A stretch of DNA of 64,000 nt from Burkholderia sp. HI2500 (GCF_002223055.1 NZ_NKFL01000006.1:2790001-2854000), one strand, 5' to 3'; positions 15,593 through 24,731 are shown, counted from the first letter of the stretch. A program made the numbers and translations. The notes: generated from the letters alone by a model not told the origin.

Positions 15593-15726
15593 TTCTTGCC
15601 CGCCGTATTTTTCTGATTGCGTCAGCCCAGCGCAAGCATTAGCACGAGCATCGGCAATTGAAGCCAGCTCGATCACCGGACGGCATGCGACCCCGGCCCT
15701 GACGATTGCCGTCAAGCGATCCGGGC

Positions 15727-15948
15727 CTAGCCTTCCCCGGACGACGCACCGTCGTCATCCGGGGCAGGCCCCCGCCCCGCCGCCGCTTTCGCGGCCGTCC
15801 GCAGCAGCGCGATCTGCCCGCGATAGGCTCTGCAGCCACTGCAGGTCGGCAGGTGTATGCGCACCTGCAGGCGCTCATGCAGGGTCAGATGCCGGTCTAG
15901 CGCATCCGACAGCAGTCGCGTCACGTCAGTACATTTCCCCGGCAGCAT
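15727..15948 (-). CDS. Zinc-finger (zf-HC2) anti-sigma factor candidate
   Basis: 73 residues. It has an HxxxCxxC arrangement (HLPTCSGCRAY, about 32-42) after an amphipathic helix, as in zf-HC2/ZAS anti-sigma domains. Its start lies 20 bp inside the end of the ECF sigma gene upstream, so the two are translationally coupled. It would bind the sigma factor in the cytoplasm; there is no membrane segment. A negative regulator of the neighbouring sigma factor is the natural reading. Confidence 0.75.
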   Translation of the reverse strand: MLPGKCTDVTRLLSDALDRHLTLHERLQVRIHLPTCSGCRAYRGQIALLRTAAKAAAGRGPAPDDDGASSGEG

Positions 15949-16525
15949 CTTCGGTCGTCAATCCTTGTTCGCTCAGGCAGGTTCGCAGGCGCGTGCGCGC
16001 CCGGTAAAGCAGCACGCTGCAATGATTCGTCGTCAGCGTCAATTCGCTGCAGATGTCCGTCATTTCGAAGTCGAGGAATTCGCGCATCATGAACACGCGC
16101 CCGATCTGCTCCGGCAGGTGATCGAGGCAGGCCTCGAACAGCGTCCAGAACTGCTGCTGCTGCAACAGCGTTTCGGGGCGTGGCCACGGTCGCGGCTTCG
16201 CATGCGCGGCCCAGTGCCCGTTTTCCTTGAACAGCTCGCGATCGAGTACCGATTCGCCGTCGAGCTCGGCATCGAGCGCGGACAGGCTCACCGTCCGCTG
16301 CCGCGCGCGCAGCACGTCGATCAGCTTGTTGCGCAGGATGCCGAACACCCAGGTCTTGTGCGCCGACAGCCCGGCGAAATCGCCCGCATGCGACCACGCG
16401 GCGGTGAGTGCTTCCTGCACGGCGTCTTCGGCCGCATCGGCATCACGGAGCTGGAGCCGCGCGAAGCGCAGCAGGTCGCGCCGCAGTTGCGCGAGATAAA
16501 CGGGATCGTCGTAGGCGGACGGCAT
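15926..16525 (-). CDS. ECF (RpoE-like) sigma factor
   Basis: 200 residues. Sigma region 2 is seen as RLQLRDADAAEDAVQEALTAAW...THKTWVFGILRNKLIDVLR-type sequence (about 20-80), and region 4 as LPEQIGRVFMMREFLDFEMTDICSELTLTTNHCSVLLYRARTRLR-type sequence (about 130-185). It belongs to the sigma-70 ECF group and pairs with the overlapping zf-HC2 gene. The start at 16525 is the first Met giving a normal ECF N-terminus (MPSAYDDPVYLAQ); the frame is open further upstream but is not sigma-like. The stimulus is unknown. Confidence 0.9.
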   Translation of the reverse strand: MPSAYDDPVYLAQLRRDLLRFARLQLRDADAAEDAVQEALTAAWSHAGDFAGLSAHKTWVFGILRNKLIDVLRARQRTVSLSALDAELDGESVLDRELFKENGHWAAHAKPRPWPRPETLLQQQQFWTLFEACLDHLPEQIGRVFMMREFLDFEMTDICSELTLTTNHCSVLLYRARTRLRTCLSEQGLTTEDAAGEMY

Positions 16526-16893
16526 GGATGGGTTGCAAGTGTCTCGAAGCGATCGCGCGTGCGCCACTGGGCACGCACATCGCAGTGCGAGCAGCTTACT
16601 GGGCGCGGTGCCGGCCTGCAATGCATGTTCCGTCACGAATTCACGAAACCGGCCGGCGCGCTGCGCTATGCTTGCCGAACCCTGTGTCGCGGGTCGGCAA
16701 CGACTCGCGGTAGGCAATCTGTAATGTCAGAGCATAACGGCCGAGTTATCCACAATTTCTGTGGAAAACCTTGTGGAAAGTCGGCCGGACGGCCCCGTGG
16801 GGCGGTTCGCGGGCTGGCTTGCCTATAAACAGACCTTTGTCGCCCGTTCGGAAGCAATCGATCCGATTCCTCACTCACCGGAAGGAGAATGTC
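16526..16893. other. Divergent promoter region with clustered DnaA-box-like sequences
   Basis: 368 bp between the ECF sigma gene and the FMN reductase, with no gene seen. The distinctive part is 16746-16782, where a perfect TTATCCACA is followed by two TGTGGAAA-type sequences. Confidence 0.6.
16746..16780. promoter_or_regulatory. Cluster of DnaA-box-like 9-mers
   Basis: TTATCCACA (16746-16754) is the strict DnaA consensus. TGTGGAAAA and TTGTGGAAA follow within 26 bp and are near-matches on the other strand. It lies about 6 kb from the rep gene. Confidence 0.55.
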
Positions 16894-17448
16894 ATGTCCT
16901 ATCGCATCGCTGTGGTCGTCGGCAGCCTGCGTCGCGCTTCGTGGAACCGCGCGCTCGCACACGCCGTGATCTCGCTCGCCCCCGCCGATTTCTCGTTCGA
17001 GTTCGTCGAGATCGGCGAGCTGCCGCTGTATAGCCAGGACTACGACGCGGATTTCCCGGAAGTCGCGAAGCGCTTCAAGCAGTCGATCGAGGCCGCCGAC
17101 GCGCTGCTGTTCTTCACGCCCGAGTACAACCGCTCGATCCCGGGCGTGCTGAAGAATGCGCTGGACTGGGGCTCGCGCCCTTGGGGTTCCAACTCGTGGT
17201 CGGGCAAGCCGGGTGCCGTGCTCGGCACGTCGCCAGGTGCGACGGGCACCGCGCTCGCACAGCAGCACCTGCGCAACGTGCTCGCGTATCTCGACGTGAA
17301 GACGCTCGGGCAGCCCGAGATGTTCATCAAGCACGATCCGGCGCGCATCGACGACCAGGGCCAGATCGTCAGCGAGGACACCCGCAAGTTCCTGCAGGGC
17401 TTCGTCGATCGCTACACGGGCTGGGTGCGCTTGCTGAAGTCGGCCTGA
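16894..17448 (+). CDS. NADPH-dependent FMN reductase
   Basis: 184 residues with a flavodoxin-like fold. The FMN phosphate loop is GSLRRASWNRALA (about 10-22), and the family signature FFTPEYNRSIPGVLKNALDWGSR follows at about 74-96. It belongs to the NAD(P)H:FMN/quinone reductase group (ChrR/YieF-like), which reduces quinones or metals with two electrons and protects against oxidative stress. GAAGGAG precedes the ATG at 16894. The upstream frame to 16771 is open but lacks a ribosome site. The substrate is undetermined. Confidence 0.9.
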   Translation: MSYRIAVVVGSLRRASWNRALAHAVISLAPADFSFEFVEIGELPLYSQDYDADFPEVAKRFKQSIEAADALLFFTPEYNRSIPGVLKNALDWGSRPWGSNSWSGKPGAVLGTSPGATGTALAQQHLRNVLAYLDVKTLGQPEMFIKHDPARIDDQGQIVSEDTRKFLQGFVDRYTGWVRLLKSA

Positions 17449-17500
17449 GCGCCCCACCCGATCACGCCGCCGGCACCGGCGCGGGCCCGCACGCAGCGGG

Positions 17501-19840
17501 TCACGTGCCGGCGTGCCGCGCGTGTCGTGCATCGCGCGCTTCACGGATGCCCAGCAGGATCTCGTCGAGCAGCGCGATGTCGAACGGCTTCGATAGCACG
17601 CGGACGTTGACGGTGCGCGTGCGGTCGAGCTCCTCCGCGTAACCCGTGACGAGTATCACGGGCAGTTTCTCCGGCCGTTGTTCGACCGCTTCGGCGAGGT
17701 CGATGCCGTTCAGGCGGCCCGGCATGTGGATATCCGAAATCACGAGATCGAACGCGTCGTTCGCGGCCGCGCCTTCGATCAGGCGCAACGCGTCGTCGGC
17801 GGTGGGCGCGTAGGTCACGCGGTGCCCGAGCAGCGACAGCAGCGCTTCGGTGCCGGCCGCGACTTCGCCGTTGTCCTCGACGAGCAGCACGTGCAGCCCG
17901 GCGAGCGCTGCCGCTCCCGTTTCGTGCACGACCGCCGGCGGCCGCGCGACGACATCCTCGACGCGTGCGCGCGGCAGATAGAGGCGCACCGACGTGCCGG
18001 CGCCGACCGCGCTGTCGATCGTCGCGAGGCCGCCCGAGCGTTCGCAGAACGCGAACACCTGCGGCAGGCCGAGCCCCGTCCCCATCCCCTGCGCCTTCGT
18101 CGTGAACAGCGGCTCGAACGCGCGCGCGAGCACGTCGGGCGCCATGCCCGAACCCGTGTCGTCGAGCGAGATCTGCACGAAATCGCCGGTGAGCGGAAAA
18201 CCGTCCTCGCGACGCAGCGTCACGTTGCGCGCGCCGACGGTGAAGCGGCCGCCGGTCGTCATCGCGTCGCGCGCGTTGACCGCGAGATTGATCACCGCGA
18301 GCTCGAGCTCCGCGACGTCGACGCGGATCGGCCAGACACCCGGCTCGATCGCGACGACCAGCGACGATTTAGAACCGAGCGATGTCTTCAGCAGTTCGCG
18401 GCACGTGCCGACCCATTGCCCTACGTCGATCGTCTCGTTGTGCAGCGGCTGCTTGCGCGCGACACCGAGGAGCTGGCGCGTGAGCGACTGCCCGTTCTTC
18501 AGCGCGCGTTCGATCGCGCCGAGTTCCTTGTCGAGATGCTGGACCCCGCGCCGCCGCGCGATCTGCACGTTGCTCGAGATGATCATCAGCAGGTTGTTGA
18601 AGTCGTGCGCGACGCTGCCGACGAGATTGCCGAGCGCCTGCATCTTGCGCGACTGCCGGTATGCCGATTCGATCGAGCGCCGCATCGACGCTTCGGCCTG
18701 CCAGCGGTCCCACGCCTCCTCTTCCGCCTTCAGCCGCTTGAGCGACAGCCAGATGACGGACCACAGCGCAATCGACGGCGCGAACATCGAGATGAACAGC
18801 ACGCTCAGGTGTTCGTACCATTCATGCCAGATCGCCGACGTGCGGTACGAGCACGTCACGTAGACGGGGTAGCTGCCGACCTGGCGATACGCGACGATCT
18901 CGCTGCTCGCGCCGTCGTGGCGCACGCGCACGACGCCGGCGCGCGGATCGTTGCGCGCGTCGCCGAACGTGACGGCGCGATCGGTGTGCGCGAGTGCCGG
19001 CGGCGGCGGATACGACGCGATCACCGCGCCGTCCGAGCGCGCGAGCGCCATCGTCATCGGCGTGCTCGCTCCGCCGAGCAGGTCGCGGTAGAACGCGTTG
19101 AAATACGACGACTTCAGCGCGATCGACACCATCCCGGCGAACGAACCGTCGCTATGGCGCCGCGCGACGCCCGTGTTGAACACGGGAATGTTCTCGAGCT
19201 TGAGCGGCCCCATCATCAGCCGCGAGATGTGTTCGATGACCTTGCCGTCGCGGATGCCGGCGAAGTCGTCGCGGTTCGCGATCGACGCATAGGGCGCCGG
19301 ATAGTAGAGGCTGTTCGCGAGCAGCATCCCGCTCGCGCCGAAGATCGACACGGCGGCCACCTGCGGATAGCCGCCGCCGATCGTATTCAGCGCTTCGTGG
19401 ATGTCGGACTCCCGGTTGCGCACGGTCGCGTCGTCCATGTCCTGCACGAGATCGACGATGCGCGCATCGAGCGTCTCGCTCAGGTCGAACACCTTGAGCG
19501 CGTGCTCCTCGGCCACCCGCACCGTGCGCATCGTCACGTCGCTCGCGGCGGCCTCGCGCGTCTTCAGGTCGTTGTACGCCATCACCACCACGTAGATGCA
19601 CGGCAGCACGATCGCCGCGACGAGCAGCACGATCAGCGTCATGCGACGCACCGCGAAATCGTGCTCCGGCGCACCGGACGCATAGTTGCCGTCGTCCTGC
19701 CAGTCGTCGGCGGGTGGGGAGGCGGGAGCGTGGGAATCGGCGGGCCGGTCGGACATCATCGAGGAAGCGGGTGAGGCGGAGGTGCCTGCCATCATAAACG
19801 AGTTGCGACGACCCGCCGCACGGCCCCGGACGCCAGCCAT
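17501..19840 (-). CDS. Hybrid sensor histidine kinase with periplasmic sensor and receiver domain
   Basis: 779 residues. TM1 spans about 68-90, a periplasmic Cache-like sensor about 95-340, and TM2 about 347-368. A HisKA domain carries the phospho-acceptor His412 in GSVAHDFNNLLMI. A HATPase domain follows (VINLAVNARDAM, DTGSGM, GTGLGLP), then a C-terminal receiver (about 650-765) with Asp703 in ISDIHMPG and Lys751. It should autophosphorylate at His412 and pass phosphate to its own receiver. It is divergent from the receiver/CheC/GGDEF operon, which it may feed. The start is uncertain: ATGs at 19840, 19795 and 19756 all lack clear ribosome sites. Confidence 0.92.
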   Translation of the reverse strand: MAGVRGRAAGRRNSFMMAGTSASPASSMMSDRPADSHAPASPPADDWQDDGNYASGAPEHDFAVRRMTLIVLLVAAIVLPCIYVVVMAYNDLKTREAAASDVTMRTVRVAEEHALKVFDLSETLDARIVDLVQDMDDATVRNRESDIHEALNTIGGGYPQVAAVSIFGASGMLLANSLYYPAPYASIANRDDFAGIRDGKVIEHISRLMMGPLKLENIPVFNTGVARRHSDGSFAGMVSIALKSSYFNAFYRDLLGGASTPMTMALARSDGAVIASYPPPPALAHTDRAVTFGDARNDPRAGVVRVRHDGASSEIVAYRQVGSYPVYVTCSYRTSAIWHEWYEHLSVLFISMFAPSIALWSVIWLSLKRLKAEEEAWDRWQAEASMRRSIESAYRQSRKMQALGNLVGSVAHDFNNLLMIISSNVQIARRRGVQHLDKELGAIERALKNGQSLTRQLLGVARKQPLHNETIDVGQWVGTCRELLKTSLGSKSSLVVAIEPGVWPIRVDVAELELAVINLAVNARDAMTTGGRFTVGARNVTLRREDGFPLTGDFVQISLDDTGSGMAPDVLARAFEPLFTTKAQGMGTGLGLPQVFAFCERSGGLATIDSAVGAGTSVRLYLPRARVEDVVARPPAVVHETGAAALAGLHVLLVEDNGEVAAGTEALLSLLGHRVTYAPTADDALRLIEGAAANDAFDLVISDIHMPGRLNGIDLAEAVEQRPEKLPVILVTGYAEELDRTRTVNVRVLSKPFDIALLDEILLGIREARDARHARHAGT

Positions 19841-20232
19841 GCTGTCGATTTCGACAGGGGGAAATTGTCAGATTGAAAACGCGACGAATCCGGCAGCGCA
19901 AACGTACACAAGGAAAAATTTTGCGTACTTATCTCGAAAATGGTCGTGGCTGTTTTCGGAATGGCGCGTGTTCGGATCAATTCTGTTCGAAATGCTGAAA
20001 ATGGCGAGTTGCATCGCCTCCGGTTTACTCAGAGAATCGCGCCTTGCTTTCCCTATGACAGATATATGCGCCCGCCGGTGTTCGCCGCGCGGTGCGTCGC
20101 GCGCACTCCGCGTCGCGGCGCCCGCGCGCGGCCGCCAGACGGTTGCCCGCACACCCGAACGCATGGCGCCTAAAGAAGTGCGCCGCGCGGTCGTTAACGC
20201 GAGAGAGACCATTCCGTATACCGCATCGCCCC
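19841..20232. other. Divergent intergenic region between kinase and receiver operon
   Basis: About 390 bp with no supported gene. The half nearest the kinase is lower in GC than its surroundings. A short palindrome, CTGTCGAAATCGACAG (arms CTGTCGA/TCGACAG), abuts the first kinase start codon. Confidence 0.5.
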
Positions 20233-20601
20233 ATGCCTTTGCCGATTGTAATTGCCGACGATTCGCTGCTCGCTCGCAAACTTCTGACAAAGGCGCTGCC
20301 GGGAGGCTGGGACGTCGAAGTCGCGTATGCCGCGAATGGTCGAGAGGCCTTGGCGCTCTATCGTGACGGCAAAGCTTCCGTAATGTTTCTGGACCTGACG
20401 ATGCCCGACATGAGCGGATATCAGGTCCTGGAGACACTGCGCCACGAAGATCTGAACACGTTCGTGATCGTGGTATCCGCCGATATTCAGCCGCAGGCGC
20501 AAGCACGCGTGCGCGAATTGGGCGCGATCGCATTCGTAGCCAAGCCCGTGACGTCGGAGGCATTGCTGCCCATTCTCAAGGAGTATGGGTTGTATGCCTG
20601 A
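20233..20601 (+). CDS. Stand-alone receiver (CheY-like) response regulator
   Basis: 122 residues, a single receiver domain with no output domain. The acidic pair is DD at 9-10 (VIADDS), the phospho-acceptor Asp lies in MFLDLTMPDMSG (about 54), the conserved Thr/Ser is seen as VVSAD, and the Lys as VAKPV. It may carry phosphate from the divergent hybrid kinase. The next gene, a CheC-type phosphatase, overlaps its end by 8 bp and is the expected enzyme to dephosphorylate it. The start is chosen at MPLPIV; there is no strong ribosome site. Confidence 0.93.
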   Translation: MPLPIVIADDSLLARKLLTKALPGGWDVEVAYAANGREALALYRDGKASVMFLDLTMPDMSGYQVLETLRHEDLNTFVIVVSADIQPQAQARVRELGAIAFVAKPVTSEALLPILKEYGLYA

Positions 20602-21220
20602 CTCGGTGTTCACGGCGGAGCAACGCGACGCGTTGCAGGAGATCGCCAACCTCGCAATGGGCCGCGCCGCCGCGCGGCTCGCGTTGTTGCTCGGGCACTT
20701 CATCGAGCTGTCGGTGCCGCGCGTGCGGGTCGTGAAAGCGACCGACGCGGGCGACGCGCTGCGCGAGATGACGGGTATTCACGACAACGTGACCGCCGTG
20801 CGCCAGGGTTTTCGTTCCGACATCAAGGGCGAGGCGATCGTGTTGTGCCGCACCGCGAGCATCGCGCGGCTCATGTCGGTCGTCGACCGCACGTTCGGCG
20901 ATGGCGTGTACGGCGGGATGGCGACACCCGACGAAGTCGTGTTCGACGTCGCGAACGTGCTGATGGGCGCGTGCGTCGCGTCGATCCTCGACGAGCTCGG
21001 CCGCAAGCCCGTGTTCTTTCCGCCGGGGCTGCTCGGCGCGAACGTGTCGTTCGACGACGTATTCCAGCCGACCGAGCTGGCATGGAGCGTGGCATTGCTG
21101 CTGGAAGTGAACTTCGGGCTCGAGGACCACGCGTTCCGGGCCCACTTCGTGATGCTGATGGCCGAGGATTCGATCCGGCTGATGGGCGACGCGCTCGACG
21201 CGTTGCTGTCCGCGCTATGA
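20594..21220 (+). CDS. CheC-family CheY-P phosphatase
   Basis: 208 residues. The CheC active-site signature [DS]-x3-E-x2-N-x22-P is complete once: D12, E16, N19 (DALQEIAN) and P42. The second copy (VVFDVAN, then Pro 23 residues on) has Asp instead of Glu and may be weak. CheC proteins hydrolyse CheY-P. The start at 20594 has AAGGAG 10 bp upstream; the ATG at 20585 is too close to it. It overlaps the receiver gene by 8 bp and the GGDEF gene by ATGA. There are no chemoreceptor or CheA genes nearby. Confidence 0.88.
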   Translation: MPDSVFTAEQRDALQEIANLAMGRAAARLALLLGHFIELSVPRVRVVKATDAGDALREMTGIHDNVTAVRQGFRSDIKGEAIVLCRTASIARLMSVVDRTFGDGVYGGMATPDEVVFDVANVLMGACVASILDELGRKPVFFPPGLLGANVSFDDVFQPTELAWSVALLLEVNFGLEDHAFRAHFVMLMAEDSIRLMGDALDALLSAL

Positions 21221-22155
21221 CGGCCGCCACCTCGTCGCTGAGCGACCTCGTGATCGAGCGGGTGGGCTTCGGCCTGTTCGTGCTCGACCGCGCGATGAAC
21301 GTGCTGATGTGGAATCGCTTCATGCAGGACCACAGCGGCATCCCGGCCGCGGACGTGATCGGCCGCAACCTGTTCGACTGCTTTCCCGACCTGCCGCGCG
21401 CGTGGCTGTCGCGCAAGCTCGAGAGCGTGTTCCAGCTCGGCAGCTTCGCGTTCAGCTCGTGGGAGCAGCGGCCCTACCTGTTCCGCTTCGAGCACGACCG
21501 GCCGATCACGGGTGGCGTCGACTACATGCAGCAGGACTGTACGTTCATGCCGCTCACGCGCGGCCGCGACGTCGAAGCCGTGTGCGTGACGATCTCGGAC
21601 GTCACGCATGTGAGCGTGATGCAGCGCGAGCGCGAGGAAGCGGTCGCGAAGCTGCGCGAGCACGCGAATCGCGACGGCCTGACCGGCATCGCGAACCGGC
21701 GCTTCTTCGAGGCGCGGCTCAGCGACGAATTCGCGCGCTGGCAGCGCTATGGCGGCGACATGTCGGTGCTGCTGTTCGACCTCGACCACTTCAAGACGAT
21801 CAACGACCGCTTCGGGCATGCGGCCGGCGATGCCGTGCTGCGCGAGACGGCGCGGCGCGTCGCGTCGATCGTGCGCGCGCAGGATACGTTCGGCCGCTTC
21901 GGCGGCGAGGAATTCGCGCTGCTGCTGCCGTGCACGAATCTCGACGAGGCGATGCTCGTGGCCGACAAGGTGCGCGATGCGATCGGCAGCGTGCCGGTCG
22001 ATGCCGAGGGGGTCAGCGTGCCGGTGACGGCGAGCGTCGGCGGCGCGTGTGCGAAGGCGGGCGCGCCGACCAGCGACGTGCTCGTCAACGAGGCCGACGC
22101 CGCGCTCTATCGCGCGAAGCGGCTCGGGCGCGACCGGTCGGTCGCGTATGCATAG
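21217..22155 (+). CDS. PAS-GGDEF diguanylate cyclase
   Basis: 312 residues. An N-terminal PAS domain (about 10-120; GFGLFVLDRAMNVLMWN, VIGRNLFDCFPD) precedes a GGDEF domain (about 150-310) with the active motif GGEEF (FGRFGGEEFALLLP). An intact RxxD inhibitory site (RAQD) lies five residues before it. It should make cyclic-di-GMP from GTP with product inhibition. It has no membrane segment, so the PAS senses a cytosolic signal or partner. The start codon overlaps the CheC stop (ATGA), tying c-di-GMP output to the receiver/phosphatase pair. Confidence 0.94.
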   Translation: MTAATSSLSDLVIERVGFGLFVLDRAMNVLMWNRFMQDHSGIPAADVIGRNLFDCFPDLPRAWLSRKLESVFQLGSFAFSSWEQRPYLFRFEHDRPITGGVDYMQQDCTFMPLTRGRDVEAVCVTISDVTHVSVMQREREEAVAKLREHANRDGLTGIANRRFFEARLSDEFARWQRYGGDMSVLLFDLDHFKTINDRFGHAAGDAVLRETARRVASIVRAQDTFGRFGGEEFALLLPCTNLDEAMLVADKVRDAIGSVPVDAEGVSVPVTASVGGACAKAGAPTSDVLVNEADAALYRAKRLGRDRSVAYA

Positions 22156-22209
22156 ATAGCGTATCCGCCCCGCCGTGCGCGGAGCGGATGCGCCGGGCGC
22201 GTGCCGCGC

Positions 22210-23094
22210 TCAGCTTTTCGCGATGTCGGCCAGGACGCCGGCGAGCACGGCCGGCTGCGACATGAACGGCGAATGGCTGCTGTCGAGCTGGTGCACGTGG
22301 GTCGGGTTGCCGGGCGCGAACGTGTCGGCTTCGTCGATGAAGCGCTGCTGCAGCGCGGGCAGGATCACGCGATCCTGCAGGCATTTGATGTAGTGACGGT
22401 CGATCGCGCCCCAGCGTGCGGCCGTCGTCGGGATCGCGGTCGCGAACGGCGCGGCCGGCACGTCGCAGCTCATCAGGTTCGCGACGGCCTCGAAGTCGGC
22501 CTGCGGCACGTCGTCGTACAGGGCGCGCTTCGCGAGCTCGCGATAGGCGGCGTCGCCGCTGCGCGGATCGATGCGCAGCGCACCGGCGACGCGCGGGCTC
22601 GCCAGCATCAGCGGGCCGAGCATTTCTCCCTTGTTTTCAGGTGCGCGCACGTAGTCGAGGCCCGGCACGCCCGACGCGGGCATGAAGGCCGCGAGATAGA
22701 CGATCTTCGCGATCTTGTCCGGCGCGCGTTCGGCGGCCGCCGTGATCGCGAGGCCGCCCATGCTGTGCCCGACGAGCACGACCTTGCCGCGGCCGAGCGC
22801 GTACGCGTCGTCGACCGCCTGCATCACCTGCGTGGCGTAATCGTCGAGCGTCGTGTTCGCGACCGGCGACGGCTCGGCGCCGAACGCATCCTTGTCGAGC
22901 GGGCGTGCGAAGTAGGAAGCGGGAAAACGGGCGTTGATGCCGTGCGCGGGCAGGTCACGCGCGATCGACAGGTGGCCGCGCGCGGCCAGCGCGGCCGCGA
23001 CGTGCGCGTAGCACCACGCGCCGTGCCAGGCGCCGTGCACGAGCACGAAAACGGGATGATCGGACTGCGGGGTGGCGCTTGCGTTCGTCTCCAT
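22210..23094 (-). CDS. Alpha/beta hydrolase
   Basis: 294 residues. Alpha/beta-hydrolase fold with the oxyanion-hole segment LVHGAWHGAWCY (about 16-28), the nucleophile elbow GHSMGG (Ser about 115) and the C-terminal His in DSSHSPF. It resembles the plant-type esterase/methylketone synthase and hydroxynitrile lyase-like group found in many proteobacteria. There is no signal peptide. The start at 23094 gives the usual N-terminus; the longer open frame upstream is not family-like. The substrate is unknown and the neighbours give no clue. Confidence 0.88.
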   Translation of the reverse strand: METNASATPQSDHPVFVLVHGAWHGAWCYAHVAAALAARGHLSIARDLPAHGINARFPASYFARPLDKDAFGAEPSPVANTTLDDYATQVMQAVDDAYALGRGKVVLVGHSMGGLAITAAAERAPDKIAKIVYLAAFMPASGVPGLDYVRAPENKGEMLGPLMLASPRVAGALRIDPRSGDAAYRELAKRALYDDVPQADFEAVANLMSCDVPAAPFATAIPTTAARWGAIDRHYIKCLQDRVILPALQQRFIDEADTFAPGNPTHVHQLDSSHSPFMSQPAVLAGVLADIAKS

Positions 23095-23268
23095 GGTGTC
23101 CGGGTCTTCAGATCTTGAGAAAGGTGTCATCTTAGACGAACCCGCGTGCGCCCTGACGGGCCGGATTCGATCCGTCCTCTTGTCTCGTACAGGCCACATT
23201 TCGTTCGTATCTGATTTGAATTTATCGCGAAGCACGCTAATTTGTTGCTTTACTTGCGATTGCGCCCC

Positions 23269-23601
23269 ATGAACGTCGACTATCTTTTCTACCGGAGGCC
23301 GGACAAGCCTGGCCCCTATTCGCTCGACGACCTCGGCGACATCGCGCCGCCGATCGGCCCGGGCGACCTCGTGCGCGCGGGCATCGCGCGCGTGTTCGCG
23401 CAGATCGACTGGCAGGAATCGCCCGATGTGCCGGGCGCGTGGTTCGGCACGGGCGGTGCGACATTCCAGTTCACCGCGGAGCCCGACGGCCGCGTGACGA
23501 GCTTCATGGGCTCGCGCCTCGAACGCCGCTCGATGCTGCAACTCACCCGCGAAATGGGGCTCATTGCGCTCGACCTGCAACGCGACATCGTTTACGGCTG
23601 A
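23269..23601 (+). CDS. Conserved small protein of unknown function
   Basis: 110 residues, unrecognised. It is an alpha/beta-looking soluble protein without cysteines, signal peptide or membrane segments (YLFYRRPDKPGPYSLDDLGD, WFGTGGATFQF). The start at 23269 is the first ATG giving a compact product. It precedes the hopanoid genes by 240 bp in the same direction but no link to them can be shown. Confidence 0.6.
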   Translation: MNVDYLFYRRPDKPGPYSLDDLGDIAPPIGPGDLVRAGIARVFAQIDWQESPDVPGAWFGTGGATFQFTAEPDGRVTSFMGSRLERRSMLQLTREMGLIALDLQRDIVYG

Positions 23602-23845
23602 CGCGCCGCCGGCGCCGGCGCCCGCGGGGCCCGCCCGGGCCGGCCGCGCTTGCCGGCCAACGGCTTCCGGCATGCCGCCGCACGTGGCGCGTGTCCGCCA
23701 TCGAACTTCAAAGATTGCTATACTTTCGCCCAATTCCGGCTTCCGGCCGGTAATTTGTGCCTGTCTGTGTCGATCGTTCGCATATCTCGCACGCATTTGA
23801 CACCCTGACCATCCCAGCCGGGCATGGCTTCTTCAATCGCCCCGC

Positions 23846-24718
23846 GTGGGTGTCTCCGTGGAGCTCGTCTTGGCCGTTTCCCATTCCGTCGTGGACGAAC
23901 AAGAAACCGACGCCGCTGCCGTCACATCGGGCAGTTCTTTCTATCTTGCGATGCGCATCCTGCCGGCCGTGCAGCGCGATGCGATGTTCCAGGTCTACGC
24001 GTTTTGCCGCGCGGTCGACGACATCGCCGACAGCGACCTGCCGCGCGCCGAGCGCCACGCGGGCCTCGATCGCTGGCGCGCGGACATCGACGCGTGCTTC
24101 GCCGGCCGCCCGCCGCGCCACCTGGCTGCGCTCGACCGCGAGATCCGCGCATTCAACCTGCAGCGCGACGACTTCCACGCGATGATCGACGGGATGGCGA
24201 TGGATGCGGTCGAAGACATCTGCGCGCCCGACGAACCGACGCTCGACCTCTTCTGCGATCGCGTGGCGAGTGCGGCCGGCCGGCTGTCGGTGAGGATTTT
24301 CGGGATGCCGGAAGCCGAAGGGATCAAGCTGTCGCATCATCTCGGCCGCGCGCTGCAACTGACGAACATCCTGCGCGACATCGACGACGATGCGGCGATC
24401 AACCGTTGCTACCTGCCGCGCGAGCTGCTTGCGCGCGAAGGCATCGCGATCACCGACCCGGCGACGATCGTGCGCGATCCGGCGCTGCCGCGCGTGTGCG
24501 CGACGCTCGTCGAGCGCGCGCTCGAGCACTTCCGCCAGGCTGACGCAGTGATGGACACCTGCGCGCGTGCGCAGGTGAAGGCGCCGCGCATCATGTCGGG
24601 CGCGTATCGCTGCATTCTCGAAGCCGCGATCGCACGCGGCTTTGCCTTCCCGCGCGCGCCGCTGCGCAAGCCGAAAGCGCGCATGCTGATGATCGCCGCG
24701 CGCTACGCGCTGTTCTGA
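23846..24718 (+). CDS. hpnD: Presqualene diphosphate synthase HpnD
   Basis: 290 residues, a squalene/phytoene synthase family prenyltransferase. The two Asp-rich motifs are D58-D-I-A-D62 (CRAVDDIAD) and N174-ILRDIDDD. In the three-gene HpnCDE route HpnD condenses two farnesyl diphosphates to presqualene diphosphate. hpnE and shc follow directly, which fixes the pathway as hopanoid. The first possible start is GTG at 23846, with another GTG at 23858; neither has a clear ribosome site. hpnC is not in the window. An iteron-like string inside the gene (24289-24305) encodes conserved residues. Confidence 0.93.
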   Translation: MGVSVELVLAVSHSVVDEQETDAAAVTSGSSFYLAMRILPAVQRDAMFQVYAFCRAVDDIADSDLPRAERHAGLDRWRADIDACFAGRPPRHLAALDREIRAFNLQRDDFHAMIDGMAMDAVEDICAPDEPTLDLFCDRVASAAGRLSVRIFGMPEAEGIKLSHHLGRALQLTNILRDIDDDAAINRCYLPRELLAREGIAITDPATIVRDPALPRVCATLVERALEHFRQADAVMDTCARAQVKAPRIMSGAYRCILEAAIARGFAFPRAPLRKPKARMLMIAARYALF

Positions 24719-24731
24719 GCCGACCGAGTCG

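Noticed and set aside
24289..24305. Iteron-like string (GGTGAGGATTTTCGGGA) inside hpnD
   Set aside because: It encodes SVRIFGMP, a stretch under protein selection in squalene/phytoene synthases, and lies 14 kb from the origin. Chance similarity is the simpler reading, although Rep ChIP data could change that.
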